Positions 7,566-16,633 are shown, numbered from the stretch's first letter. The stretch is DNA of 17,793 nt from Pseudomonadota bacterium (GCA_009928265.1 RFPR01000031.1:1-17793), one strand, 5' to 3'. A program made the numbers and translations. The notes: generated by a model not told the origin, from the letters alone.

Positions 7566-9116
7566 TTACTCATGCGCTGCGGTCACCGACTCCATCACAC
7601 GGTCGAGATTGAAGCTGCCCGGCTTTTGGCGCGGCGGGAACTCCCGGAAACTCTGCAACCATACGCCGACATAACTGGCAGCGGGAGCGATGACAAACAT
7701 GTGGTCCAGGAACCAGCGCTGGTAACCCATGCCGATCTCCGGGGCTAACTCAAAGGGATCCATGCGCAGATTGGTGACCATCGGCGCCCGCAGGGCCTCG
7801 AAGGGATGCAGCCACACATCCATGCCGTGGGCGTTTTGCTTAAGGAAGGTGATCTTCCAGTTTTCGTAGCGAAGGGCCGCCACATTGCCATCATCGGTCC
7901 AATAGATGAATTCCTTGCGCGGCCACGGGGCATCTCCCTTAAGCGCAGGCAGGAGGTTGTTGCCATCCAGATGCACCTTGTAGCTCGAATCCCCGACCTT
8001 GAGCCCCCCGAGCAGATCCTCTTTTACCGTGGAATCCCCGGCGGCGGCGAGAAGCGTGGGTAACATATCCTCGTGAGCCCCGATGTCGTTGATCACGGTG
8101 CCGGGCTTGATGACGTCCGGCCAGCGGATGAATGTCGGTACGCGGTATCCTCCTTCCCACTGGGTGTTCTTTTCCCCGCGGAACATCGTGGTGCCGCCAT
8201 CGGGCCAGGTGAAGGACTCGGCACCGTTGTCGCTGGAATACATCACGATCGTGTTTTCCTCGAGACCGAGTTCCTTGAGTTTCGCGAGCAACTGACCCAC
8301 ATGCGCGTCGTGCTCAACCATACCGTCCGCATAAATGCCGAGGCCGGTCTTGCCATCGGACTCCTTTTTCAGGTGCGTAAAGATGTGCATCCGGGTCGAG
8401 TTCCACCAGATGAAGAAGGGCTTCCCATCCTTGGCGGCGCGCTCCATGAAGGCAAAAGTCTTCTCGTTGACCTCGTCATCGATCGTCTCCATGCGCTTCC
8501 TGTTTAGCGGGCCCGTGTCCTTGATGGGGCCTTTGGCAAAGCTGTGAATGACACCCCGGGGCCCGAACTTCCTCTTGAACTCGGGATTTGTCGGATAGTC
8601 GGGATGCTCCGGTTCCTCCTCGGCATTAAGGTGATAGAGATTCCCAAAAAACTCATCAAATCCATGGCTGGTCGGCAGCATGTCGTCCCGATCGCCGAGA
8701 TGGTTTTTACCAAACTGGCCGGTTACATACCCCTGGGCCTTCAGCAGGGTCGCGATGGTGGGATCCTCTTTTTTCATCCCCTCGGGCGCTCCCGGGAGAC
8801 CTACTTTGGTAAGGCCTGTGCGGATCGGCGACTGGCCGGTGATAAAGGCAGCTCGACCAGCTGTGCAGGATTGCTGACCGTACCAATCGGTAAAATAGGC
8901 TCCCTCGCTTGCAATGCGGTCGATGTTCGGGGTGCGGTAGCCCATCATACCACGATTGATCGTGCTGATATTAAACTGGCCAATGTCATCACCCCAGATG
9001 ATGAGGATATTGGGTTTTTTTCCTGGGGCCGCCGCCTCGAGGGGCGTGCAGGGGGCTATGACAAATGCGGCAGCCAGCGCCGACATCATCACCTTGGGGA
9101 GTGAGAGGAATTTCAT
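7566..9116 (-). CDS. Secreted Cys-type arylsulfatase (S1 family)
   Basis: From the chosen ATG at 9116 the protein is 516 residues. It starts with a signal peptide (MKFLSLPKVMMSALAAAFVI, then APCTPLEAAA). PNILIIWGDD holds the first calcium ligands (D43, D44), and SCTAGRAAF carries the sulfatase signature C-x-A-x-R with C84 to be converted to formylglycine and R88. FGKNHLGDRD holds the Lys/His active-site pair, and MYSSDNGAES the later Asp/Asn metal ligands. Substrate cannot be told from sequence. The open frame continues upstream to 9260, but those 48 residues are not sulfatase-like and would bury the signal peptide, so 9116 is preferred although no clear Shine-Dalgarno sequence precedes it. 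It heads the operon with the HAD phosphatase and the FGE, and needs such an FGE for activity. A Cys-type enzyme can in principle also be matured by anaerobic AtsB-type enzymes, none of which is seen here. Confidence 0.92.
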   Translation of the reverse strand: MKFLSLPKVMMSALAAAFVIAPCTPLEAAAPGKKPNILIIWGDDIGQFNISTINRGMMGYRTPNIDRIASEGAYFTDWYGQQSCTAGRAAFITGQSPIRTGLTKVGLPGAPEGMKKEDPTIATLLKAQGYVTGQFGKNHLGDRDDMLPTSHGFDEFFGNLYHLNAEEEPEHPDYPTNPEFKRKFGPRGVIHSFAKGPIKDTGPLNRKRMETIDDEVNEKTFAFMERAAKDGKPFFIWWNSTRMHIFTHLKKESDGKTGLGIYADGMVEHDAHVGQLLAKLKELGLEENTIVMYSSDNGAESFTWPDGGTTMFRGEKNTQWEGGYRVPTFIRWPDVIKPGTVINDIGAHEDMLPTLLAAAGDSTVKEDLLGGLKVGDSSYKVHLDGNNLLPALKGDAPWPRKEFIYWTDDGNVAALRYENWKITFLKQNAHGMDVWLHPFEALRAPMVTNLRMDPFELAPEIGMGYQRWFLDHMFVIAPAASYVGVWLQSFREFPPRQKPGSFNLDRVMESVTAAHE

Positions 9117-9396
9117 ATTACGATCAAGCGAAGGTTGCCAACCGCCCTTGGGAAGGAAAGATCTTTTCCCTAAAGCTTCAAGGAAGCGTACGAAAAGAAT
9201 CATCTCACCCAAAGATCCACCCTTGCGTTCTGATAATGGATTGCTTTGAAGCTTAATCATCCTCCCTAAGCAATCCCCTTAACCCGAGGATAGTGCTCTC
9301 CTTTGAGGGGAAATTTTTTGTGAATAACCATATTGACAGAAATAGCCGTTTCCCCTATCCAAGTCACCGTTAGTACAACCACAAACCCAAATATAC
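9117..9396. other. Intergenic region between the divergent sulfatase operon and the outer-membrane protein gene
   Basis: This 280-base region is AT-richer than its surroundings and should hold the promoters of both divergent units. It contains a near-palindrome GGAAAGATCTTTTCC (about 9154-9168) and an interrupted inverted repeat TAAAGCTTCAA (9171-9181) / TTGAAGCTTA (9246-9255), which are possible operators. No RNA gene or convincing coding region was seen apart from the upstream open extension of the sulfatase frame. Confidence 0.4.
9333..9361 (+). promoter_or_regulatory. Candidate promoter of the outer-membrane beta-barrel gene
   Basis: A perfect TTGACA (9333-9338) is followed after 17 bases by TATCCA (9356-9361), which matches the -10 consensus only in its first three bases. 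The ATG is 35 bases downstream. The leader between them (CACAAACCCAAATATAC) has no Shine-Dalgarno sequence. Confidence 0.4.
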
Positions 9397-9939
9397 ATGA
9401 ACAAAACCCTTACACTCCTTGCAGTCGTAGTGGCTACCGCAGCGACCTCGTTCGCCGGTACCGCTTCCAAGAAAGTCGTCGTGGCTCCCCAGGACGAGCT
9501 CTTCCGCGCTGGTGAAGTCCAAGTTGACGCTTTCGTTGCTGGCGCCGCTGGCAAGTACGGCAATCACAATAACGTTGGTGCCCTCGGCGGCGGCCTCGGA
9601 CTCAGCTACTTCCTCACGAAGTACATCGGCATCGGCATCGACAACTCCCTCGGCGGTACCGTTGGCGGCAATGGCTCCTCCGGTGGCGCCATCGACGCTC
9701 TCCAAGGCCAGCTCATCGGTCGTCTCCCGATCGAGAGCCTCCACCTCGCTCCTTACGCCATGGTCGGCGGCGGGGCCTTCTGGGGCGGCAACCGCGGTCA
9801 GGGCAACGGCAACGTCGGTGGTGGTGTCGAGTACCGCATCAACCGCGGTTTCGGTCTCTTCGGCGACTACCGCTGGCTCTACGGCAACAACGGCCTGAGC
9901 GAGAACCTCTTCCGCGCAGGTGCCCGTTTCGTGTTCTAA
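9397..9939 (+). CDS. Small glycine-rich outer-membrane beta-barrel protein
   Basis: This 180-residue protein has a clear signal peptide (MNKTLTLLAVVVATAATSFA, cleavage after AFA near residue 20-21). The rest is rich in Gly and in alternating hydrophobic stretches, such as LGGGLGLSYFL, YIGIGIDNSLGG, APYAMVGGGAFWGG and NVGGGVEYRI. It ends GARFVF: a terminal Phe after an alternating strand is the usual BAM recognition signal of outer-membrane barrels. Size suggests about eight strands, like OmpA/OmpX/OmpW-type barrels. The function is unknown. Its codons are strongly biased to a few C-ending ones (GGC, CTC, ATC, AAC), and it has its own promoter-like site and a very strong terminator, so it is probably an abundant, single-gene transcript. 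Confidence 0.75.
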   Translation: MNKTLTLLAVVVATAATSFAGTASKKVVVAPQDELFRAGEVQVDAFVAGAAGKYGNHNNVGALGGGLGLSYFLTKYIGIGIDNSLGGTVGGNGSSGGAIDALQGQLIGRLPIESLHLAPYAMVGGGAFWGGNRGQGNGNVGGGVEYRINRGFGLFGDYRWLYGNNGLSENLFRAGARFVF

Positions 9940-9965
9940 GATCTCCTGATCTAGAATCTACTCTG

Positions 9966-10000
9966 AAGACCCCGGAGGAAACTCCGGGGTCTTTCTTTTT
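9966..10000 (+). terminator. Strong intrinsic terminator after the beta-barrel gene
   Basis: A perfect 12-bp stem AAGACCCCGGAG / CTCCGGGGTCTT (9966-9977 and 9982-9993) closes a GAAA tetraloop and runs straight into a T-rich tract (CTTTCTTTTTTC). This is close to an ideal rho-independent terminator and isolates the gene from mnmA. Confidence 0.93.
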
Positions 10001-10049
10001 TCAGGCATCACGACTAGTTTTGAACCCCGCGCCGATCATCATTACCTTC

Positions 10050-11198
10050 ATGAGCCAACCGAACCCATCAACCTCCAACCGGCGCGTCGTCATTGGGATG
10101 AGCGGTGGCGTGGACTCGAGTGTGGCCGCCTGGCTTCTGAAGGAACAGGGATGGGAGGTCATCGGCGTGACCATGAAACTTTGGCCCCAAGACTGCATGA
10201 CCCGGGCCGAGGACAAGTGCTGCGGCCCCCAGGCCATCGCCGACGCACGCGGCGTCGCCCACGCGCTCGGCATCCCTCATTACGTCGTCGACGAGGCAGT
10301 TCCCTTTGAGCGCCTCGTGATCGATTACTTTGCGGAGGAATACAAGGCCGGGCGCACCCCTAACCCCTGCATCATGTGCAACGAACGGGTGAAGTTTGGG
10401 AACCTCCGTGACAAGGCTTCGGCACTCGGCGCCGACTTCATTGCGACCGGCCACTATGCCATCGTCGAGCATCCGGAGGGTCAGGCACCGATCCTGAGCC
10501 GGGGACTCGATCCCAAGAAGGATCAGTCGTACTTCTTGTTCAGCCTCAATTCCTCCCAGCTATCCAGCACCCTCTTCCCTCTGGGCAAGCTGACCAAACC
10601 AGAGATCCGCGACATCGCCCGCAAACTCGGGCTCAAGGTGGCCGACAAAGAGGATAGTCAGGAAATCTGCTTTGTCCCCGGCAAGGACTACAAGGCCTTC
10701 CTCAAGGGCCGTTTTGAGGAGCGTGGAGAGTCATTCCAGCCGGGTGGCTTCTATGATCTGGAGGGAAACCACCTCGGCGAGCACGAAGGAATCGAGTTTT
10801 TCACCATAGGCCAGCGCAAGGGCTTGCCGGGCGGCGGGGGAACCCCACGTTATGTCGTCGACATCGATGCTGAGAGGGGGCGCGTTCTTCTCGGTTCCGA
10901 AGAAGACTTGCTCTGTGGTGAATTCACTGCGAACCGTGTTACCTGGCACGACGCGCCGCCAACCGAACCACGTCGCATCACCGTCAAGGTCCGCCATGGC
11001 CACGCCGGAGAATCGGCCGAAGTCACAGCAACTGCAGACGGAGAAGCCGTGATCAGGCCGCTCGAACCGCTTCGGGCCGTGACCCCGGGGCAGGCAGCCG
11101 TTTTCTACGACGGAGATCGCGTCCTTGGTGGAGGCTGGATTGTGCGCCGCACACTTGCCGCGACGCAACCCGGGCAGACAGAAGCCTTCACCGCATGA
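10050..11198 (+). CDS. mnmA: tRNA-specific 2-thiouridylase MnmA
   Basis: MnmA activates U34 of tRNA Lys, Glu and Gln with ATP and inserts sulfur to form s2U. Counting from the ATG at 10050 the protein is 382 residues. It has the PP-loop SGGVDSS (18-24), the PNPCIMCN segment with the catalytic cysteine at 110, the tRNA-binding GADFIATGHY, the sequence DQSYFLF, and the second catalytic cysteine C207 in DSQEICFVPG. FTIGQRKGLPGGG and the C-terminal barrel complete the family. The frame is open to a TTG at 10020, but E. coli-like MnmA begins only about ten residues before the PP-loop strand, so ATG 10050 is the better start. Its last four bases overlap the ribBA start (ATGA), which indicates translational coupling. 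Confidence 0.95.
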   Translation: MSQPNPSTSNRRVVIGMSGGVDSSVAAWLLKEQGWEVIGVTMKLWPQDCMTRAEDKCCGPQAIADARGVAHALGIPHYVVDEAVPFERLVIDYFAEEYKAGRTPNPCIMCNERVKFGNLRDKASALGADFIATGHYAIVEHPEGQAPILSRGLDPKKDQSYFLFSLNSSQLSSTLFPLGKLTKPEIRDIARKLGLKVADKEDSQEICFVPGKDYKAFLKGRFEERGESFQPGGFYDLEGNHLGEHEGIEFFTIGQRKGLPGGGGTPRYVVDIDAERGRVLLGSEEDLLCGEFTANRVTWHDAPPTEPRRITVKVRHGHAGESAEVTATADGEAVIRPLEPLRAVTPGQAAVFYDGDRVLGGGWIVRRTLAATQPGQTEAFTA

Positions 11199-12466
11199 AG
11201 AAAAAGACCTCGAAGACCGTTCGTCGGGCCGCACCCAAAAAACCAGCGCTACGAACGTCGCGGAAAAGCACCGCTTCCTTTGATCCGATCCCCGAAGTGA
11301 TCGAAGAGATCCGCAAGGGGCGGATGGTGATCGTGACCGACGATGAGGATCGAGAGAACGAGGGTGATCTTGTCATGGCCGCGGCCAAGGTCACCCCGCA
11401 GGCTGTGAACTTCATGGCAACCCATGGCCGGGGCCTGATCTGCGCCCCGATCACAGCGGAACGCGCGACACACCTTGGGCTCCAGCGGATGGTCGCCCAT
11501 AACCGGGAACTGCATGCCACCGATTTCACTGTCTCGGTCGACGCAACCCACGGCACCACAACCGGTATCAGCGCTAGAGATCGCTCTGCCACGATCCGAG
11601 CACTAGCCGATCCTTCCTCCACACCCGGCGATCTCCGCCAACCGGGGCACATCTTTCCTCTTCAGGCAGCCGAGGGAGGCGTCCTCCACCGGGCAGGTCA
11701 CACAGAGGCAGGTGTCGATCTGGCCAGACTGGCCGGTCTCGATCCCTCCGGAGTTATCTGCGAGATCCTCAACGAGGACGGATCCATGGCACGACTGCCG
11801 GACCTGCTGAAATTCCGCAAGAAGCATGGCCTCAAGATCTGCTCGATCCGCGATCTCATCGCTCATCGTCGCCGCAGCGAGAAGCTCGTTCGCAGGGAGC
11901 AGGAAATCACCATGCCTACCGATTATGGTGACTTCAGGATGTTCCTTTACGGTACGGAGGTGGATCACCAGCATCACGTCGCGCTGGTGAAGGGGCCCAT
12001 CGACCCTTCCAAACCGGCTCTGGTTCGCGTCCACAGTGAATGCCTGACCGGTGACGTCTTTGGCTCCCGCCGCTGTGACTGCGGCAGTCAACTTCATCGG
12101 GCTCTCCGCCAGATCTCCGAAAACGGTCACGGCGTACTGGTCTACATGCGCCAGGAGGGACGTGGCATCGGCCTCCCAGCCAAAATCCACGCTTACAAAC
12201 TCCAGGAGGAAGGGTTCGATACCGTCGAGGCCAACAGAAAGCTCGGATTTCCCCCCGACCTCCGTGAATACGGCACTGGGGCTCAGATCCTCGCCGATCT
12301 CGGCATCCGCAAGATCCGCCTCCTGACCAATAATCCCCGTAAAGTTGTAGGCTTGGAAGGCTACGGGTTGGAAATCGTGGAGCGCGTTCCGATCCGCCCC
12401 GAACCGAATGCGCACAATGCCCGCTACCTCAGCACCAAGAAAAAGAAGCTCGGACACCTGTTTTGA
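11195..12466 (+). CDS. ribBA: Bifunctional RibBA: DHBP synthase / GTP cyclohydrolase II
   Basis: This 423-residue fusion makes both precursors of riboflavin. Residues about 30-230 are 3,4-dihydroxy-2-butanone-4-phosphate synthase: DDEDRENEGDLV (49-60), THGRGLIC (76-83), HGTTTGISARDR (119-130) and HRAGHTEAGVDLARLAG (165-181). Residues about 235-423 are GTP cyclohydrolase II: zinc cysteines C283, C294 and C296 in CLTGDVFGSRRCDC, RQEGRGIGL (319-327), VEANRKLGF (344-352) and TNNPRK (378-383). All key residues of both domains are visible, so both activities are expected. The first ~25 residues are a Lys/Arg-rich extension (MKKKTSKTVRRAAPKKP). It overlaps mnmA by four bases and is followed directly by a terminator-like hairpin, with ribH 120 bases further. 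No FMN riboswitch is visible. Confidence 0.95.
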   Translation: MKKKTSKTVRRAAPKKPALRTSRKSTASFDPIPEVIEEIRKGRMVIVTDDEDRENEGDLVMAAAKVTPQAVNFMATHGRGLICAPITAERATHLGLQRMVAHNRELHATDFTVSVDATHGTTTGISARDRSATIRALADPSSTPGDLRQPGHIFPLQAAEGGVLHRAGHTEAGVDLARLAGLDPSGVICEILNEDGSMARLPDLLKFRKKHGLKICSIRDLIAHRRRSEKLVRREQEITMPTDYGDFRMFLYGTEVDHQHHVALVKGPIDPSKPALVRVHSECLTGDVFGSRRCDCGSQLHRALRQISENGHGVLVYMRQEGRGIGLPAKIHAYKLQEEGFDTVEANRKLGFPPDLREYGTGAQILADLGIRKIRLLTNNPRKVVGLEGYGLEIVERVPIRPEPNAHNARYLSTKKKKLGHLF

Positions 12467-12492
12467 CGAAGCGATGCTTCGTCGAGGTTTTT
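12465..12492 (+). terminator. Probable intrinsic terminator or attenuator after ribBA
   Basis: GACGAAGC (12465-12472) and GCTTCGTC (12476-12483) form a perfect 8-bp stem with a three-base loop GAT, then GAGGTTTTT. The hairpin overlaps the ribBA stop codon. It would reduce read-through into ribH, so ribH probably has its own promoter or is expressed at a lower level. The T-tract starts four bases after the stem, so efficiency is uncertain. Confidence 0.6.
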
Positions 12493-12571
12493 AGGCTAAA
12501 GACTGTTAGAATGTAGGTAGCCAGTGGTCCCGACAGACTGATTTCTCCCTTTAGCCTTTTGCCTTTAGCCT
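12493..12571. repeat. Intergenic CTTTAGCCT repeats (two direct copies and one inverted copy)
   Basis: AGGCTAAAG at 12493-12501 is the exact reverse complement of CTTTAGCCT, which appears at 12549-12557 and again at 12563-12571 within CCTTTAGCCTTTTGCCTTTA. The inverted copies could form a long hairpin around 47 bases, or the unit may belong to a genome-wide intergenic repeat. The pyrimidine-rich tract leads straight to the ribH start. Confidence 0.6.
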
Positions 12572-12586
12572 TCATCCTTTCCCCAA

Positions 12587-13066
12587 ATGCTCTCACCAAT
12601 CCCAACCCGACCGCGCCTTTCCACGGCTGCGAGCAACCGGATCGTGATCGTGGCCAGCAGATACAATTGGGAATTCGTGGAACCGATGGTGACTAGGGCT
12701 GTGGAAGAGCTCTCCGCCGTCGAGCCCGGAACCAAGGTCGAGGTCGTCCACGCGCCCGGTTCATTCGAGATTCCTTTTCTGGCGGCGAACGTCCTTCAGA
12801 AAAGCAAACCGGACGCCGTGATCTGCCTCGGAGTGATTTTCAAGGGCGAGACCGGCCATGCCGACCTTATTGCTGCCTCCGTAAGCGACACCCTCTGCCG
12901 CCTCTCGGTCGAAAAGCTTGTCCCCGTCATCCACGGTGTGCTGCTGTTGAATGATCAAGAACAAGCCAAGGAACGCTGCCTGGGTGCCGAGATGAACCGA
13001 GGAACCGAGGCCGCAAGGGCCGCCGTCGAAATCGTGCGCTCGTCCAAAGCCCTCTCGACCCGCTAA
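12587..13066 (+). CDS. ribH: 6,7-dimethyl-8-ribityllumazine synthase
   Basis: RibH condenses the pyrimidinedione made downstream of GTP cyclohydrolase II with DHBP to form lumazine, the step before riboflavin; it usually assembles into pentamers or capsids. The 159-residue length is normal. Recognisable features are IVASRYNWEF (21-30, ribityl-pyrimidine site), HAPGSFEIP (55-63), LGVIFKGETGHADLI (81-95, with phosphate-site GET and the probable catalytic H91), PVIHGVLLLNDQEQAKER (113-130) and MNRGTEAA (136-143). Some positions differ from common homologues: GETGH replaces GETPH, and the PVIFGVLT block reads PVIHGVLL. The upstream tract CTTCATCCTTTCCCCAA has no Shine-Dalgarno sequence. It continues into nusB 15 bases later. 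Confidence 0.9.
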   Translation: MLSPIPTRPRLSTAASNRIVIVASRYNWEFVEPMVTRAVEELSAVEPGTKVEVVHAPGSFEIPFLAANVLQKSKPDAVICLGVIFKGETGHADLIAASVSDTLCRLSVEKLVPVIHGVLLLNDQEQAKERCLGAEMNRGTEAARAAVEIVRSSKALSTR

Positions 13067-13081
13067 AAAAACCACACGATC

Positions 13082-13537
13082 ATGGGAGTACGCCGCGAGG
13101 GCCGTGAGGCCGCCATTCAGTTTCTCTACCAGCGTGACCTCGGAGGAGGCGCAGGGGTAGCCGATCTGCAGGATTTCTATGCTTTCCGTGGGCTGAGCCC
13201 CTCAGCCCGCAGATTCTGCGAGGGCCTCGTCTCGGGGCTTCTTGAGCGCACCGAGGCAATCGATATCGCCCTGCGCGAGCACACACAGAACTACGAACTC
13301 GAGCGCCTCTCCGCCGTCGACCGCAACATCCTGCGACTGGCCGTCCACGAAATGCTCCACTGCGACGACATCCCTCCCGTGGTCTCCATCAACGAGGCGA
13401 TCGACATCGCCAAGAAATACGGTACCGAGGAATCGGGACGCTTCGTCAACGGCGTCCTCGATAAGATCAAGGCGACCCTGAAGCGCCCTGAGCGCACGCC
13501 GGCATCCAAGCAGGGAAATCAACCCTCCGAAGACTGA
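13082..13537 (+). CDS. nusB: Transcription antitermination factor NusB
   Basis: NusB binds boxA RNA with S10 (NusE) and supports rRNA transcription. The 151-residue protein starts MGVRREGREAAIQFLYQRDL, the usual N-terminal helix (R..A.Q.LYQ.D), and contains ERLSAVDRNILRLAVHEMLH (around 78-97) and VSINEAIDIAKKYGTEESGR with FVNGVLDKI (about 99-130), the classic NusB C-terminal signature. The last ~18 residues are a polar tail. The ribH-nusB order is common in bacteria. The stop codon overlaps the ftsY start by one base (TGATG). Confidence 0.93.
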   Translation: MGVRREGREAAIQFLYQRDLGGGAGVADLQDFYAFRGLSPSARRFCEGLVSGLLERTEAIDIALREHTQNYELERLSAVDRNILRLAVHEMLHCDDIPPVVSINEAIDIAKKYGTEESGRFVNGVLDKIKATLKRPERTPASKQGNQPSED

Positions 13538-14397
13538 TGGCCGGTTGGTTAAAGGGGGTTCTGGGCCGACTGACCGGAACCCATGAGGAGGTTGACTGGG
13601 AGGAAGTCGAGGCAGCGCTCTGGCAGTCAGACCTCGGGGCACCCACGGCCACTGCGATCCTGAAATCACTGAAAGACCAAGGCCTCGCCCTCCACTCGGA
13701 AAATGTGCTGGAAGCCGCACGGGCTGAGGCCGCCAAGCATCTTCCCGAGAAAGGAGCCGATCTTACCCCTTCCTCTTCTCCCGATGGTGGCCCCATCGTT
13801 ATCCTGATGGTCGGAGTGAACGGGACGGGCAAAACCACCAGCAGCGCCAAGCTTGCCTCCCTACTGAAAGGCCGGGGTCACACCGTCCTCCTCTGCGCCG
13901 CCGATACCTTCCGTGCCGCAGCCGTCGAGCAGCTTAAGTCCTGGGGCGAAAAGCTTGGAATCGAAGTGGTCAGTAGTGAATACGGCGCCGACCCGGCCGC
14001 CCTCTGTCATGATGCCCTCGCTAAGGCAAAGCGCCTCAAATCCGACTTTCTGATCTGCGACACAGCTGGCCGCCTCCACACCAAATCGAACCTCATGCAG
14101 GAGTTGGCCAAGGTTCGCCGCTCCCTCGGAAAACTCGATCCCTCGGCACCCCACGAGGTTTTCCTGGTGGCCGACACCACGACCGGAAGTAACGCCGTCG
14201 TCCAGGCCAAGGAGTTCCACGCCGCCACCCCGCTCACCGGACTCATCCTGACCAAGCTCGACGGCTCCGGAAAAGGAGGCGTGGCGGTGGCCATCGCCCG
14301 GGAGACAGGAATCCCCCCCCGCTATGTCGGAACTGGCGAAGGCGCCACAGATTTCGCCCTCTTCGATAGGGCAGCCTTTCTGGAGAGAATGATCTGA
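13537..14397 (+). CDS. ftsY: Signal recognition particle receptor FtsY (short form)
   Basis: This SRP-GTPase of 286 residues works with Ffh to deliver nascent membrane proteins to the translocon. The N domain (about 1-80) has the four-helix start WLKGVLGRLTG and DWEEVEAALWQSDLG. The G domain shows G1 GVNGTGKTT (93-101), DTFRAAAVEQL (123-133), G3 DTAGR (175-179), G4 TKLDGSGKGG (239-248) and the closing RYVGTGEGATDFALFD (262-277). FtsY, not Ffh, is indicated by DTFRAAAVEQL, GVNGTGKTT and the lack of an M domain. The acidic A domain of E. coli FtsY is missing, as in many bacteria; the N-terminal helix probably gives membrane contact. The gene overlaps nusB by one base and is followed by the thiC promoter/riboswitch region. 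Confidence 0.93.
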   Translation: MAGWLKGVLGRLTGTHEEVDWEEVEAALWQSDLGAPTATAILKSLKDQGLALHSENVLEAARAEAAKHLPEKGADLTPSSSPDGGPIVILMVGVNGTGKTTSSAKLASLLKGRGHTVLLCAADTFRAAAVEQLKSWGEKLGIEVVSSEYGADPAALCHDALAKAKRLKSDFLICDTAGRLHTKSNLMQELAKVRRSLGKLDPSAPHEVFLVADTTTGSNAVVQAKEFHAATPLTGLILTKLDGSGKGGVAVAIARETGIPPRYVGTGEGATDFALFDRAAFLERMI

Positions 14398-14405
14398 TTG
14401 AGGCG

Positions 14406-14433
14406 TTGACCGGCCTGATCTCCTGCCTATTCT
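14406..14433 (+). promoter_or_regulatory. Candidate sigma-70 promoter for the thiC leader
   Basis: TTGACC (14406-14411) and TATTCT (14428-14433) are separated by 16 bases. A start about seven bases later would place the 5' end at ~14440, right at the beginning of the TPP aptamer. Confidence 0.5.
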
Positions 14434-14440
14434 AACTGCA

Positions 14441-14527
14441 AATGCGGGGGAGCCAGATGGCTGAGAGGCTCGGAGAGATCCGGGCGACCCTTTGAACCTG
14501 ACACGGGTCAGGGAGAAGACTCAGGCC
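14441..14527 (+). promoter_or_regulatory. TPP riboswitch (THI element) controlling thiC
   Basis: The leader has the conserved THI-box cores: GGGGAGCC (about 14447-14454), the P3 hairpin AGCC-AGAT-GGCT leading to CTGAGA (14461-14466), then GACCCTTTGAACCTGA (14486-14501), which contains the pyrophosphate-binding region. After CGGGTCA (14504-14510, matching YGGRTMA) the sequence departs from the consensus: the usual CCRGCGMAGGGA is replaced by GGGAGAAGACT, so the normal P5 helix is not evident. It sits directly before thiC, the commonest TPP riboswitch target. Binding of TPP should lower thiC expression. The aptamer end overlaps the first arm of a terminator hairpin. Confidence 0.85.
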
Positions 14528-14562
14528 ACGCTGTGCATCTCACGCGTGGCCCTTTCTATTTC
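14524..14562 (+). terminator. Terminator hairpin of the thiC riboswitch
   Basis: GGCCACGC (14524-14531) pairs with GCGTGGCC (14544-14551). Inside, GTG (14533-14535) pairs with CAC (14541-14543) past a single bulged T, leaving loop CATCT. The tail is T-rich (CTTTCTATTTCC). Its left arm shares bases with the end of the aptamer, so it can act as the expression platform. Confidence 0.65.
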
Positions 14563-14601
14563 CCTAACTCCTATCTCCCAACTTCCAGCTCCCAATTTCC
14601 C

Positions 14602-16569
<1,968 letters not shown>

Positions 16570-16573
16570 TTCG

Positions 16574-16603
16574 GCCTCTCGATCGAGAGGGCTTTTTCTT
16601 TTC
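16574..16603 (+). terminator. Intrinsic terminator after thiC
   Basis: CCTCTC-GATC-GAGAGG (16575-16590) is a perfect 6-bp stem with loop GATC, followed by GGCTTTTTCTTTTCTTT. It lies just behind the thiC stop. Confidence 0.85.
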
Positions 16604-16633
16604 TTTAAATAGAAGATCCACAAAATCCCACAA

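Noticed and set aside
9117..9260. N-terminal 48-codon extension of the sulfatase frame
   Set aside because: It is not sulfatase-like and would place the clear signal peptide starting at 9116 in the interior of the protein.
10020..10049. TTG start extending mnmA by ten codons
   Set aside because: The ATG at 10050 gives the usual distance to the PP-loop; the extra residues have no family support.
11100..11195. FMN riboswitch before ribBA
   Set aside because: ribBA overlaps mnmA by four bases and no RFN-type conserved blocks are present.
14533..14601. GTG start extending thiC upstream by 23 codons
   Set aside because: The codon lies inside the riboswitch terminator hairpin and the extension is low-complexity leader sequence.
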